From: an uncultured Clostridium sp.
GTDB taxonomy: Bacteria; Bacillota; Clostridia; TANB77; CAG-508
Direction: 5' to 3'
Length of the DNA stretch: 41,593 bases
Assembly (NCBI GenBank): GCA_947427205.1
Contig: CANEHB010000017.1
Coordinates: 1 to 41,593, forward strand
Part shown: positions 16,832 through 24,936 of the stretch, in pieces
Layout: each line of letters begins with the position of its first letter
Position numbering within the stretch: position 1 is the first letter of the stretch
The notes under the pieces: generated by a model
Told to the model about the DNA's origin: nothing
Databases searched by the model: none
The model's input: only the letters and a program-made list of their open reading frames with translations
Position numbers and translations under genes: made by a program

Positions 16832-17572
16832 TTATGTATGTTCTAATCTTCTATTTTCAATTCCTGTAGCTGCTATCTTTTCTTTTACTTCTTTTATTTC
16901 ATAAGAAGGTACATCTAATGGTATATCATTATTTACAACTGAAATAGTACTGTTTTCTTTAGCAACTTCTTTAACACTTTGTCCCTCATCTTTATATTCT
17001 TTAAAGAATATAATTTTTTGATTTTTAGGTGTTTCGTATCTTTCTTCATCTCCAAACTTAAGTACTACTGATTTTCCTTGTTTTAGGCTAGCTTGTACAT
17101 CAATTTTCTTTTGATTTGTTGAACCTCTAAACTTTAAGTCTGTAAGTTTTTTCTCTTCTATAAATTGTCCATCTACTATTATATCAATATTTTCAAGTAA
17201 ACCTTTAGTAAATGAAAATTCTTTATACATTTTTCCTAAAAGATCTTCTTCAAATTTATATCCTGTATAACACCAAATATCTTTATTTGGAAATTTCTCT
17301 TTTACTTTTTGTACTAATGGTAATAATGCTTCTTGATTAGAAAGTTCCATTGGTTCTCCACCTAATATTGAAAGCCCTGCTATATAATTATGATCCATTA
17401 AATCTAATATATAATCTATTGTACTATTATCAAATTTTTTTCCATAATTAAAATCCCATGCTTCCTTATTGTGACATCCTTTGCAATGAAAATGGCAACC
17501 ACTTACATATATTGAAACTCTTATACCTGTTCCATCTTGTACATCTATTGTTTTTATATCTGCATAGTTCAT
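16832..17572 (-). CDS. nrdG: Anaerobic ribonucleotide reductase activating protein
   Basis: Radical SAM enzyme that uses a [4Fe-4S] cluster and S-adenosylmethionine to create the glycyl radical on NrdD. The N-terminus carries the cluster motif C-x3-C-x2-C (Cys26, Cys30, Cys33 in GCHFHCKGC), the ILGGEPM segment (a GGE motif binding SAM) and, near residue 168, FRGSTNQKKIDV, where most NrdG proteins end. At 246 residues it is about 75 longer than typical; the extra C-terminus (IFFKEYKDEGQ, then KEKIAATGIENRRLEHT) is polar and unrecognised. A good AAAGGGG site precedes the ATG. It lies 128 bp downstream of nrdD on the same strand, with a perfect inverted repeat between them. Confidence 0.94.
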   Translation of the reverse strand: MNYADIKTIDVQDGTGIRVSIYVSGCHFHCKGCHNKEAWDFNYGKKFDNSTIDYILDLMDHNYIAGLSILGGEPMELSNQEALLPLVQKVKEKFPNKDIWCYTGYKFEEDLLGKMYKEFSFTKGLLENIDIIVDGQFIEEKKLTDLKFRGSTNQKKIDVQASLKQGKSVVLKFGDEERYETPKNQKIIFFKEYKDEGQSVKEVAKENSTISVVNNDIPLDVPSYEIKEVKEKIAATGIENRRLEHT

Positions 17573-17605
17573 ATTTTTATCCCCTTTAGTTTGTGCTAGA
17601 CCTAC

Positions 17606-17651
17606 AATAAGCCGTTTGAACCCACTTTATATTAAATTCAAACGGCTTATT
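17606..17651. other. Perfect 15-bp inverted repeat between nrdD and nrdG
   Basis: AATAAGCCGTTTGAA (17606-17620) pairs completely with TTCAAACGGCTTATT (17637-17651), 16-nt loop. There is no T-run after it on either strand, so it is not a standard terminator. It may be a processing or stability element setting the NrdD to NrdG ratio, or a weak attenuator. Confidence 0.7.
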
Positions 17652-17700
17652 CATCAAAAATTACTCTTTTGTAATTTCTGTTTTATTCTTTAGTATTTTA

Positions 17701-19842
17701 TTAAATATGTAGTACTCTTGATTTTATTTCTTTTGTTTTTCCTACGTTCCAGAAATTTTCTCCTAAGTATCCACATGTTCTTCTTGTTACATTCATTTTG
17801 TTGTGATCTTTATTACCACACTGTGGACATTCCCATTCATTTTGTTCATTGATTATAATTTCTCCGTCAAATCCACAAATGTGACAATAATCTGATTTTG
17901 TATTGAATTCTGCATATTGAATATTATCATATATAAATTTCACTATTTCTTCCAGAGCTTCTAAATTATTTTTCATATTTGGTATTTCTACATAAGAAAT
18001 TGCTCCTCCTGAAGAAATTGGTTGATATTTGCTTTCAAATTTTAATTTATCAAATGCATTTATTTTTTCTCTAACATCTACATGATAAGAATTTGTATAA
18101 TATCCTTTATCTGTTATATCTTCAATATCTCCAAATCTTTCTCTATCAACTCTTGCAAATCTGTAGCATAAACTTTCTGCTGGTGTTCCATATAATGCAA
18201 ATCCTAATCCTGTTTCTGCTTTCCATCTGTCTACTGTTTCTCTTAAATGTTTCATTACTCTTAATGAAAATTCTTCTCCTACTGGATCTGTGTGGCTTAC
18301 ACCTTTCATTAATTTTGTTACTTCATATAATCCTATATATCCTAAAGATATTGTTGAGAAACAACTGTTAAGTAATTTATCTATTGTTTCATCATTATTT
18401 AATCTTGCTATTGCTCCATATTGCCAATGAATTGGTGATGCTGTTGCCATTGTTCCAAGTAATGCATTATGTCTACACATTAAAGCATCAAAACATAATT
18501 CTAATCTTTCATCAAATAATTTCCAGAATTTTTCTTCATTTCCATTAGCTATGATTCCTATTTGTGGTAAATTGATACTTACAACTCCTTGATTAAATCT
18601 TGATTCAAATACATATTCACCTTTTTCATTTTTCCAAGGAGATAAAAAGCTTCTGCATCCCATTGGACTGAATACATTTCCTTCATAGTTTTCTCTCATT
18701 ATTTTTGCTGATATATAATCTGGATATAATCTTTTTGAAGAACATTTTACTGCTAATTTTGTTAAATAATCATATTTTCCACCCTTTAAACAGTTATGTT
18801 CATCTAGTACATATATTAACTTTGGAAATGCTGGTGTTACATATACACCTTTTTCGTTTTTTATTCCTTTTAATCTTTGATTTAAGATTTCTTCAATTAT
18901 CATTGCGTTTTCTTCAATATATTCATCATCTTTATCTAAATACATAAAAATTGTAACAAATGGGCTTTGCCCGTTTGTAGTCATTAATGTATTTATTTGA
19001 TATTGAATTGTTTGAACTCCTGCTGATAAATCTTCTTGTCTTCTTTCTATTGCATCTTCTGTTGCTCTTTCATGACATTCTTCTTTTGAAAATCCTTTTT
19101 CAACATATCCTAAAAATCTTTTTTTGTATACTTTATCATAAGTTTTCCTTAAATATTTTCCTAAATGACGTATATCAACAGATTGTCCACCATATTGGCT
19201 ACTTGCAACTGCTGCTATAATTTGAGTCATAACTGTACATGCTACTTGAAAGCTTTTTGGACTTTCTATCATTTTTCCATTCATTACTGTTCCATTGTCT
19301 AACATATCTCCTATATTTACTAAGCAACAGTTATGCATTGGTTGAACAAAATAATCTTTATCATGGAAATGTAGAATTCCATCACTATGTGCTTTTACTA
19401 TTCTTTCAGGTAACATTAATCTATCTGCTAAATCTTTTGAACATTCTCCTGCAATTAAATCTCTTTGTGTTGAAACTAAAACAGCATTCTTATTGCTATT
19501 TTCTTCCATTGTTTCTTTATTTGTATTTCTAACTAAACTTAATATACTTTCATCTGTAGAGTTTGCTTCACGAATTAATGCATGTTTATCTCTATATAAA
19601 ATATATTTTTTTGCAAGAGTGAATTTTCCAAACTCCATTAATTTACGTTCTATAACATCTTGAATTTCTTCAACTGTCATTGATGGCTTATTTAATCCCT
19701 CTATATATTTTGTTATAAATTCTATTGATGATCTTGATATTTTATCTTTTCCACCTACTTCTTTATTAGCATTGCTTATTGCAATAACTATTTTATCACT
19801 ATTGTACTCAACTTTTCTTCCATCTCTTTTTACTACTTTCAT
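17701..19842 (-). CDS. nrdD: Anaerobic (class III) ribonucleoside-triphosphate reductase
   Basis: Reduces ribonucleoside triphosphates to deoxyribonucleotides in the absence of oxygen. The 713-residue protein starts with an ATP-cone (VVKRDGRKVEYNSDKI, residues 1-95) for allosteric control and continues with the catalytic barrel (HDKDYFVQPMHNCCLVN, QVACTVMTQIIAAVASSQYG). Near the C-terminus are the zinc-binding CHICG and CPQCG pairs and the glycyl-radical loop RTCGYLG. All functional motifs appear intact. GGGGGTCC serves as ribosome binding site. A promoter TTGACA-16-TAAAAT lies 70 to 96 bp upstream. No NrdR box was recognised. Its activase nrdG follows. The enzyme is oxygen-sensitive, indicating an anaerobic host. 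Confidence 0.97.
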   Translation of the reverse strand: MKVVKRDGRKVEYNSDKIVIAISNANKEVGGKDKISRSSIEFITKYIEGLNKPSMTVEEIQDVIERKLMEFGKFTLAKKYILYRDKHALIREANSTDESILSLVRNTNKETMEENSNKNAVLVSTQRDLIAGECSKDLADRLMLPERIVKAHSDGILHFHDKDYFVQPMHNCCLVNIGDMLDNGTVMNGKMIESPKSFQVACTVMTQIIAAVASSQYGGQSVDIRHLGKYLRKTYDKVYKKRFLGYVEKGFSKEECHERATEDAIERRQEDLSAGVQTIQYQINTLMTTNGQSPFVTIFMYLDKDDEYIEENAMIIEEILNQRLKGIKNEKGVYVTPAFPKLIYVLDEHNCLKGGKYDYLTKLAVKCSSKRLYPDYISAKIMRENYEGNVFSPMGCRSFLSPWKNEKGEYVFESRFNQGVVSINLPQIGIIANGNEEKFWKLFDERLELCFDALMCRHNALLGTMATASPIHWQYGAIARLNNDETIDKLLNSCFSTISLGYIGLYEVTKLMKGVSHTDPVGEEFSLRVMKHLRETVDRWKAETGLGFALYGTPAESLCYRFARVDRERFGDIEDITDKGYYTNSYHVDVREKINAFDKLKFESKYQPISSGGAISYVEIPNMKNNLEALEEIVKFIYDNIQYAEFNTKSDYCHICGFDGEIIINEQNEWECPQCGNKDHNKMNVTRRTCGYLGENFWNVGKTKEIKSRVLHI

Positions 19843-19910
19843 TTTGGACCCCCGCTATAGAACTATATTTATCTTTAATATTTTTTCTTCTGTATCTCAC
19901 ATCCAAAAGT

Positions 19911-19938
19911 ATTTTACCATTTTAAAAAGTAATGTCAA
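19911..19938 (-). promoter_or_regulatory. Promoter of nrdD
   Basis: On the minus strand, TTGACA (19933-19938) and TAAAAT (19911-19916) are 16 bp apart, giving a leader of about 60 nt. This is the best -35/-10 pair in the 500-bp gap upstream of nrdD. Confidence 0.65.
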
Positions 19939-20350
19939 ATTCATACTCTTTATGTATCCAAAGCCTAGGACTCCTGACTTTTCAAGAGTTATGCGTAGTT
20001 ACTTTTTTGATTATTTTTCATATTAAATTTGTGTTAAATTCTGAAAACTTGTTCGCTCTAAGATTACCCATAAATTTACATTTTTTTTATTTCATTATTA
20101 TTACATTTTTTTGCAATTTTATATTTTATCAAATTTAAGTGCTTATTTTACACGATTTAATAAGAAAATGATAATTATTTTCAATTTTATATTATTCTAT
20201 TTTAGATTAGCAAATTTAAAGATTATATTAAACATTCCTTCATTTATTCGTCATATACAACTTATCTACATCTTTCTTCATTTTTCACATCTAAAAGCTA
20301 TATAAAATTTAACAAAAATTTTATATTCTAAAAATTGATAAATAATTTCA
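19939..20350. other. AT-rich intergenic stretch without recognised genes
   Basis: About 410 bp between the nrdD promoter and the first structured repeat. Possible reading frames are T/A-rich chance frames without ribosome binding sites. The less AT-rich piece 19960-20000 contains CCTAGG and an ACT/AGT palindrome; I recognise no riboswitch or RNA family there. Confidence 0.5.
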
Positions 20351-20356
20351 TATAAT

Positions 20357-20579
20357 AGAACAAAAGAGGGCATTATGAAAATTGCAAAAGACAAAACTAC
20401 ATGCAAATGTCCTTGTCTTTGTTTGAGTGCATAAATTATCTGTAGCTCATCCTTACATGCTCTAGCTGTAACAAGCAAAGCATTAACAACTAGAGTAACT
20501 AATTTTCGCACAGCTAAGAAATGTACAAAATTTGCCGAATGCTTTATATTATAGGAATTTCATAGCAATTTTCTATAAT
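20357..20579 (+). ncRNA. Candidate structured RNA, copy A (223-nt element)
   Basis: Same length as copy B (21486-21708) and more than 90% identical over most of it. Predicted + strand stems: GAGGGCATT/AATGTCCTT (closing over a tiny ORF's ribosome site), a CTCTAG/CTAGAG stem with a further G-U pair, and a final stem ATTATAGGAA (20548-20557)/TTTCTATAAT (20570-20579). In each case the difference from copy B keeps pairing on the + strand, but would give A-C mismatches on the minus strand. TATAAT at 20351-20356 sits just before it. The stretch from about 20465 to 20557 is nearly invariant. A 19-codon frame (20375-20434) with a GAGG site lies at its 5' end; it is not conserved as protein. I do not recognise an Rfam family. 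Function unknown. Confidence 0.55.
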
Positions 20580-20583
20580 ACAA

Positions 20584-20613
20584 AAAAGCTTTAGATTTTC
20601 ATCTAAAGCTTTT
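20584..20613 (-). terminator. Terminator of the sortase gene
   Basis: AAAAGCTTTAGAT (20584-20596) pairs with ATCTAAAGCTTTT (20601-20613), 4-nt loop, followed on the minus strand by a T-run. It lies 18 bp after the sortase stop and may also end the convergent RNA copy A. Confidence 0.88.
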
Positions 20614-20631
20614 AATATAATATACTAATTT

Positions 20632-21381
20632 TTATTGTTCTTCTCTTGCTTTTATTATAACTCTTTGCTTGCTATCATCTGTACAAGTAATTAATGTTAT
20701 TTCTCTTAATCCATTTGTTCTTTGTGTTGTACAATCTGTATTATCTGGTTCTACAACATATTTATCATATACTTTATATGTAACTGTTCCTGTATTCCCT
20801 ACAATGTCTGTTATTTCAATTGCATCTCCTATATTCATTTTTGGAACATGACTAAAGAATTTATCACTTCTATAATTATGCCCTACTATACAATAATTAC
20901 CAACTTGATTTGCATCACATCCCCAGAATTTACATGGTGAAATTTTTAATAATTCATCTGTTGTTTCATTTAATATTGGATATGTACAATTTATTGAAGG
21001 TATATTTATTTTAGCCATAGCATAATATCTTGTTCCAGCTGACGTTTCTAGCCATTCTATGTTATCTTCTATATTTTGTTCTTCAACTGGTTTAGAATAA
21101 ATTACTTCAAATGGATCTTCTGTATTTAATATTACAACAATAGAATTATTTGCAAATTTAATTGTTGTATCATCTGCTACTTTATCTTCAAAAGATAAGT
21201 TTGATAATATTTCTTGTGATATTGCTTCGTTTTTGTTTTTATCGTATTCTGCATATATATAATATGAAAATAAAATACATACTAAAAAAACAGAAATGAA
21301 GAAATCAATTTTATACATTCTCTTCTTTCTTTTTAATTCAGGTGTTATATATAATTTTTCAGATACTAAAATTTGATTCAT
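20632..21381 (-). CDS. Sortase (class D-like transpeptidase)
   Basis: Sortases cut a C-terminal sorting signal between Thr and Gly and join the protein to the peptidoglycan. This 249-residue protein has a basic cytoplasmic N-terminus, a membrane anchor (about 24-44) and the sortase barrel (about 115-247). Catalytic residues are clear: His168 in VGHNYRS, Cys233 in TLITC and Arg240 in KQRVIIKARE. The start is the ATG at 21381, preceded by AAGGAAGG; an in-frame ATG 20 codons earlier lacks a site. Class assignment is tentative. Likely substrates are the two TPGTGD-anchored proteins at 3703-12648 and at the right edge, both in this window but not adjacent. The gene is flanked by two direct copies of a 223-nt element, so recombination between them could delete it. 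Confidence 0.92.
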   Translation of the reverse strand: MNQILVSEKLYITPELKRKKRMYKIDFFISVFLVCILFSYYIYAEYDKNKNEAISQEILSNLSFEDKVADDTTIKFANNSIVVILNTEDPFEVIYSKPVEEQNIEDNIEWLETSAGTRYYAMAKINIPSINCTYPILNETTDELLKISPCKFWGCDANQVGNYCIVGHNYRSDKFFSHVPKMNIGDAIEITDIVGNTGTVTYKVYDKYVVEPDNTDCTTQRTNGLREITLITCTDDSKQRVIIKAREEQ

Positions 21382-21485
21382 ATTAAAGCCTTCCTTACAC
21401 AATATCAAATTAATTATAACATTTAATTTTTTGTGAATCAAGGGATTTTTTCAAGATTTTAAAATTACATAAATTTTCCTTTTCT

Positions 21486-21708
21486 AGAACAAAAGAGGAC
21501 ATTATGAAAATTGAAAAAGACAAAACTACATGTAAATGTCCTCGTCTTTGGTTGAGTGCATAACTTATCTGTAGCTTAGCCTTGCATACTCTAGCTGTAA
21601 CAAGCAAAGCATTAACAACTAGAGTAACTGATTTTCGCACAGCTAAGAAATGTACAAAATTTGCCGAATGCTTTATATTATAGGAATTGTGGAGTATTTT
21701 CCTATAAT
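21486..21708 (+). ncRNA. Candidate structured RNA, copy B (223-nt element)
   Basis: Second copy of the element at 20357-20579, same orientation, 1129 bp away, upstream of the sortase and pointing away from it. Stems: GAGGACATT/AATGTCCTC, ACTCTAG/CTAGAGT and ATTATAGGAA (21677-21686)/TTCCTATAAT (21699-21708), all fully Watson-Crick here where copy A has G-U pairs; the loop of the last stem is quite different. The sequence upstream of the element shares nothing obvious with copy A, and no good promoter is visible. The small frame (21504-21563) differs from copy A at four codons, three of them changing the residue. Confidence 0.55.
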
Positions 21709-21714
21709 ATAAAA

Positions 21715-21739
21715 AAGTAGAGTATTTAAAACTCTACTT
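21715..21739 (-). terminator. Terminator of the acidic coiled-coil gene
   Basis: AAGTAGAGT (21715-21723) pairs with ACTCTACTT (21731-21739), 7-nt loop, with TTTTTT after it on the minus strand. It lies 7 bp beyond the stop and also faces RNA copy B from the other side. Confidence 0.85.
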
Positions 21740-21745
21740 CTTTCA

Positions 21746-23695
21746 TTACCATATATTATCTACTGCATTTTTTTTTGGTCTACTTATTTTTCTTAATTTT
21801 TTAAATATTCCATTTTGATTTTTTTCTTCTTTAGTTAATTCCATATCTTCTATTTCATTTTTATTTGAATTTCTTTGAATTTTTACATTTCCAAATATGT
21901 CTTCTTCATTATCTTCAAATACTGTATCGTCATCATCAAAAATGCTTGCTTTTACTGGCTTATTAGCGAAAATACTTTCCTCTTCATCTTTAAAAATATT
22001 TTCACTTTCAACTTGTTTCTTTGCTTCTAATACACTTTTTTCTATAAAATCTGTTTCTTGATATTTTTCTCCAAAAATATCAAATTCTTCTTCCTCTGAG
22101 AAGTTCTCTGCTTCTTCTATCTCTTCTTCTGTTATTTCATCATAAGCTGTATATGGATTTTCACTAATCTCTTCATCCTCATCTTCATCTTCATCTTCTG
22201 TATATTCATCATCTTCATATTCGTCTTCTTCGTATTCATCTGAATCTTCTTCATCATAGTCGTTTTCTTCATCGTAATCTTCTTCGCTATATTCTTCGTA
22301 TTCTTCTTCATCTTCATAGTCATTGTCATATTCGCTATCATTTTCTTCTAGCTCTTCTTCATATTCATCCTCTTCATCACTATAACTTCTTTCTTTTATT
22401 TCAAAAGGCATTTTAGGAACTTTTGGTTTTTCTTCCTCAACTACAGGTGCTTCTGCTTTTTCTTGAACTAATTTTACATCTTCTTGTTCTTCTTGCATAT
22501 CTTCATCTGTTTCTTTAGGAATATCAAACTCAGCGACTTCTTTTCCAAACACTTCTGAAACATTTTTATAGAATACTGTATATATATTTTTTATTCCTTC
22601 TATTCTCCAATAATTTGAATTTATTAATGTAGCTGTATTTAAGTTTACACGGTTTTTTTCTTTTTTAAATTTTTCTTCTTTTTGTTTTATTTCTATTACA
22701 TATGATTTATTATAAAGCTCTTTATATGCTTTTTTAGTTGCTTTATTTGTTATCTCTTTTACTAATAAACTAAACAAATTATTAATTTGAATTATATCTG
22801 TATTAAAGTTTTCACAAGCCTCGCTCATTAATCTATTATGAGATTTTCTTCCATGTATTACTGTCATTCTTTCATAATCTAAAAATTGGAATATATATTC
22901 TTTTACTGCTAGTACAAAATCTACCTTTGCTTTTTCATTTCTAGCATATTTTTTATGTAGTTCTACTCTAGCATTTCCATTTTCAATTTCATTTAATAAT
23001 TTTGACATTTTATCATAGATAACTAAATATGATGCTACTTCTTTTTTTGACATATCAACACCTAATTTAGTTGCACTATTTATTACTCCTGAATTAAATG
23101 GGATTTTCTCACCTTTTCCGTTTTTATCTAAAATTTCTATAATAGAGTCATTATCATCAAATTTGGCAAATCCTTTTGCAGTATCTAAATTTTCTTGTGT
23201 TATTCCTTCAAAGTTTTTCTTAGCAACTTCATATATTTCATTATATTCGTTTTCTGCCATTTTTTTATATCTTTTACATTTTGAAAGTTCAAATTTTTTA
23301 TCATTGAATTCGGTCATTGCTGATAATAAATTTTCTTTATTATCTTTCATTGCTTCATTATTTTTTTCAACATCTAACTCTATTTTTTCAATACATTTTC
23401 TTGTATCATCTACTTTTCCATCAATGTTATTAAATAATAGATTTCTATTATATTCCATTTTAGCACTTTTTTTGTATAATTTATCTTGTGCTAACTGTAC
23501 TGATTTAATTTTTCTTAAACTATCATTATATTCTTGTGTTGCTTCTATTTCTTTTTGATAGTTTATTTGAAACTTCTCTAATTTTTCAATTAATTCGCAA
23601 TAGTTGTTAAAGTTGTCTCTCAAATTACATTCTCTTCTGTAATCTAATAAGTTTTCGAAATATCTTTCTAATACAATTGCACTTCTTTCATACAT
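21746..23695 (-). CDS. Cytoplasmic coiled-coil protein with long acidic tract, unknown function
   Basis: I do not recognise a family. The 649-residue protein has no signal peptide or membrane segment. Residues 1 to about 400 are charged and helical with long coiled-coil stretches (for example LEKFQINYQKEIEATQEYN and EVEKNNEAMKDNKENL-like heptads). About 435-545 is an extreme Glu/Asp/Tyr tract. The rest has repeated short acidic-hydrophobic motifs (EEESIFANK, DDTVFEDNEEDIFGN) and ends in a basic KKLRKISRPKK segment. I start at 23695 because GGAGG lies ten bases upstream; an in-frame ATG at 23764 has no such site. It lies between the minimal Suf pair and the sortase with its own terminator. A structural or scaffold role is only a guess. 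Confidence 0.7.
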   Translation of the reverse strand: MYERSAIVLERYFENLLDYRRECNLRDNFNNYCELIEKLEKFQINYQKEIEATQEYNDSLRKIKSVQLAQDKLYKKSAKMEYNRNLLFNNIDGKVDDTRKCIEKIELDVEKNNEAMKDNKENLLSAMTEFNDKKFELSKCKRYKKMAENEYNEIYEVAKKNFEGITQENLDTAKGFAKFDDNDSIIEILDKNGKGEKIPFNSGVINSATKLGVDMSKKEVASYLVIYDKMSKLLNEIENGNARVELHKKYARNEKAKVDFVLAVKEYIFQFLDYERMTVIHGRKSHNRLMSEACENFNTDIIQINNLFSLLVKEITNKATKKAYKELYNKSYVIEIKQKEEKFKKEKNRVNLNTATLINSNYWRIEGIKNIYTVFYKNVSEVFGKEVAEFDIPKETDEDMQEEQEDVKLVQEKAEAPVVEEEKPKVPKMPFEIKERSYSDEEDEYEEELEENDSEYDNDYEDEEEYEEYSEEDYDEENDYDEEDSDEYEEDEYEDDEYTEDEDEDEDEEISENPYTAYDEITEEEIEEAENFSEEEEFDIFGEKYQETDFIEKSVLEAKKQVESENIFKDEEESIFANKPVKASIFDDDDTVFEDNEEDIFGNVKIQRNSNKNEIEDMELTKEEKNQNGIFKKLRKISRPKKNAVDNIW

Positions 23696-23860
23696 ACTAA
23701 AAATGCCTCCATCACTAAATATAAATTCTCCATCATTATATATAATTTTTTTCAAAATGTCCATAGAAAATCAAAGAAATTCTGTCAATTATTGATTTTT
23801 TTTAACTTTTTTTGCTATTTAATTTCATAAATGCAATTTTACTTAATTATAAAAAAATCA

Positions 23861-23895
23861 AGCTTATAACTTTCATTTCAAGAAAATTATAAGCT
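23861..23895 (-). terminator. Terminator after the SufB-like gene
   Basis: AGCTTATAA (23861-23869) pairs with TTATAAGCT (23887-23895); the minus strand continues into a run of seven T. Confidence 0.85.
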
Positions 23896-23907
23896 CATTT
23901 ATAAATT

Positions 23908-24837
23908 TTATTTCAAAAATCCATTTATTATTTTTTCTTCTGCTTGTTTTTCATCAAGTCCTAAGGTCATAAGTTTAGTTAATTGCTCCCCTGCTATTTT
24001 TCCTATTGCAGCTTCATGAATTAATCTAGCATCTATACTATTTGCTAAAATCTCTGGAACTGCTTTTACAACACCCTTGTCCATTATTATAGCATCACAT
24101 TCAACATGTCCATAGCATTCTGTATTTCCAGCAACTTTAGATATAAACTCTTGTTTTGAATTATCTTTTGCAACTGATCGTGATGTAACATGTGTACTTG
24201 AATTTTTACCATTTAAATTTACTTCAAAAACTGTTTTTGCAAATTGTTCCTTATGTGTCATAATTTTTTCAGTAACTACAAAATTACTATTTTCTTCTAA
24301 ATTTCCAACTGTCTCTCTTATTGTAGAATCTACTCCCTCAATTTGCCATGTTTCCATTTCTAATACAGCATCTTTTTTTAGATTTACAACTGTTTTAGGA
24401 TTAAGTACTCTTTCCCCTGTCCCAGTTCCTTCACCATAATGTTTTTCTATATATCTAACTTTTGCACCTTCTTCTAAATAAAATGTGTGAATTCCATCAT
24501 GTCTAGATAGTAAATGATGATCATTATGAATTCCACATCCTGCGATTATAGTAATATCAGCATTTTTACCAATATAAAAATCATTATATACTAAATCTGA
24601 CACTCCACTTTCTGTTATCATTACTGGTATATGAATAAATTCATGTTTTGTATTTTCTTTAACTATTATATCAATTCCTGGCTTATCAGTTTTGCTTACA
24701 ATATTTACATTTTCTGTTGTTTTTCTTTCAATTCCAGCTCCATTTTCTCTTATATTATAAGCTCCTTCTTTAAATTCAGAATTGTCAGCTATTTTTTCTA
24801 AAAGATTTTTTTCTATATCATTTAATTTTATATCCAT
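23908..24837 (-). CDS. Minimal SufB/SufD-type scaffold (SmsB-like)
   Basis: Core scaffold for iron-sulphur cluster assembly. At 309 residues it lacks the N-terminal region of full SufB (about 470 residues) but has the beta-helix and the C-terminal signature: TECYGHVECDAIIMDKG, then PEILANSIDARLIHEAAIGKI, with the conserved Cys, Glu and His. The C-terminus LTKLMTLGLDEKQAEEKII is typical. GAGGAG precedes the ATG. Its partner ATPase (SufC-like) is encoded 99 bp upstream on the same strand, and no sufD, sufS or sufU is present nearby. This two-gene form matches the minimal Suf (SMS) systems described from archaea and anaerobic bacteria. The gene ends in its own terminator. Confidence 0.9.
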   Translation of the reverse strand: MDIKLNDIEKNLLEKIADNSEFKEGAYNIRENGAGIERKTTENVNIVSKTDKPGIDIIVKENTKHEFIHIPVMITESGVSDLVYNDFYIGKNADITIIAGCGIHNDHHLLSRHDGIHTFYLEEGAKVRYIEKHYGEGTGTGERVLNPKTVVNLKKDAVLEMETWQIEGVDSTIRETVGNLEENSNFVVTEKIMTHKEQFAKTVFEVNLNGKNSSTHVTSRSVAKDNSKQEFISKVAGNTECYGHVECDAIIMDKGVVKAVPEILANSIDARLIHEAAIGKIAGEQLTKLMTLGLDEKQAEEKIINGFLK

Positions 24838-24936
24838 ATTTTCTCCTCATTTAATATTGCTAATTAAAATTCTAATTTATTTCATAAATACATACAATTC
24901 AATTTACACTTTTGATAAATATTCTTATCCTTATAA

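Noticed and set aside
19843..20350. Riboswitch or NrdR box upstream of nrdD
   Set aside because: I found no conserved riboswitch core (such as the cobalamin box) nor a pair of NrdR-like palindromes; only a promoter could be supported.
20278..21640. Two similar minus-strand frames (about 77 residues) covering the 223-nt repeats
   Set aside because: They are frames through the repeated RNA element, start in unrelated flanks, lack ribosome sites, and copy differences do not favour synonymous changes.
22132..22341. Met/Lys-rich minus-strand frame inside the acidic tract
   Set aside because: It is a shifted reading of the GAT/GAA-rich acidic repeat within the real gene.
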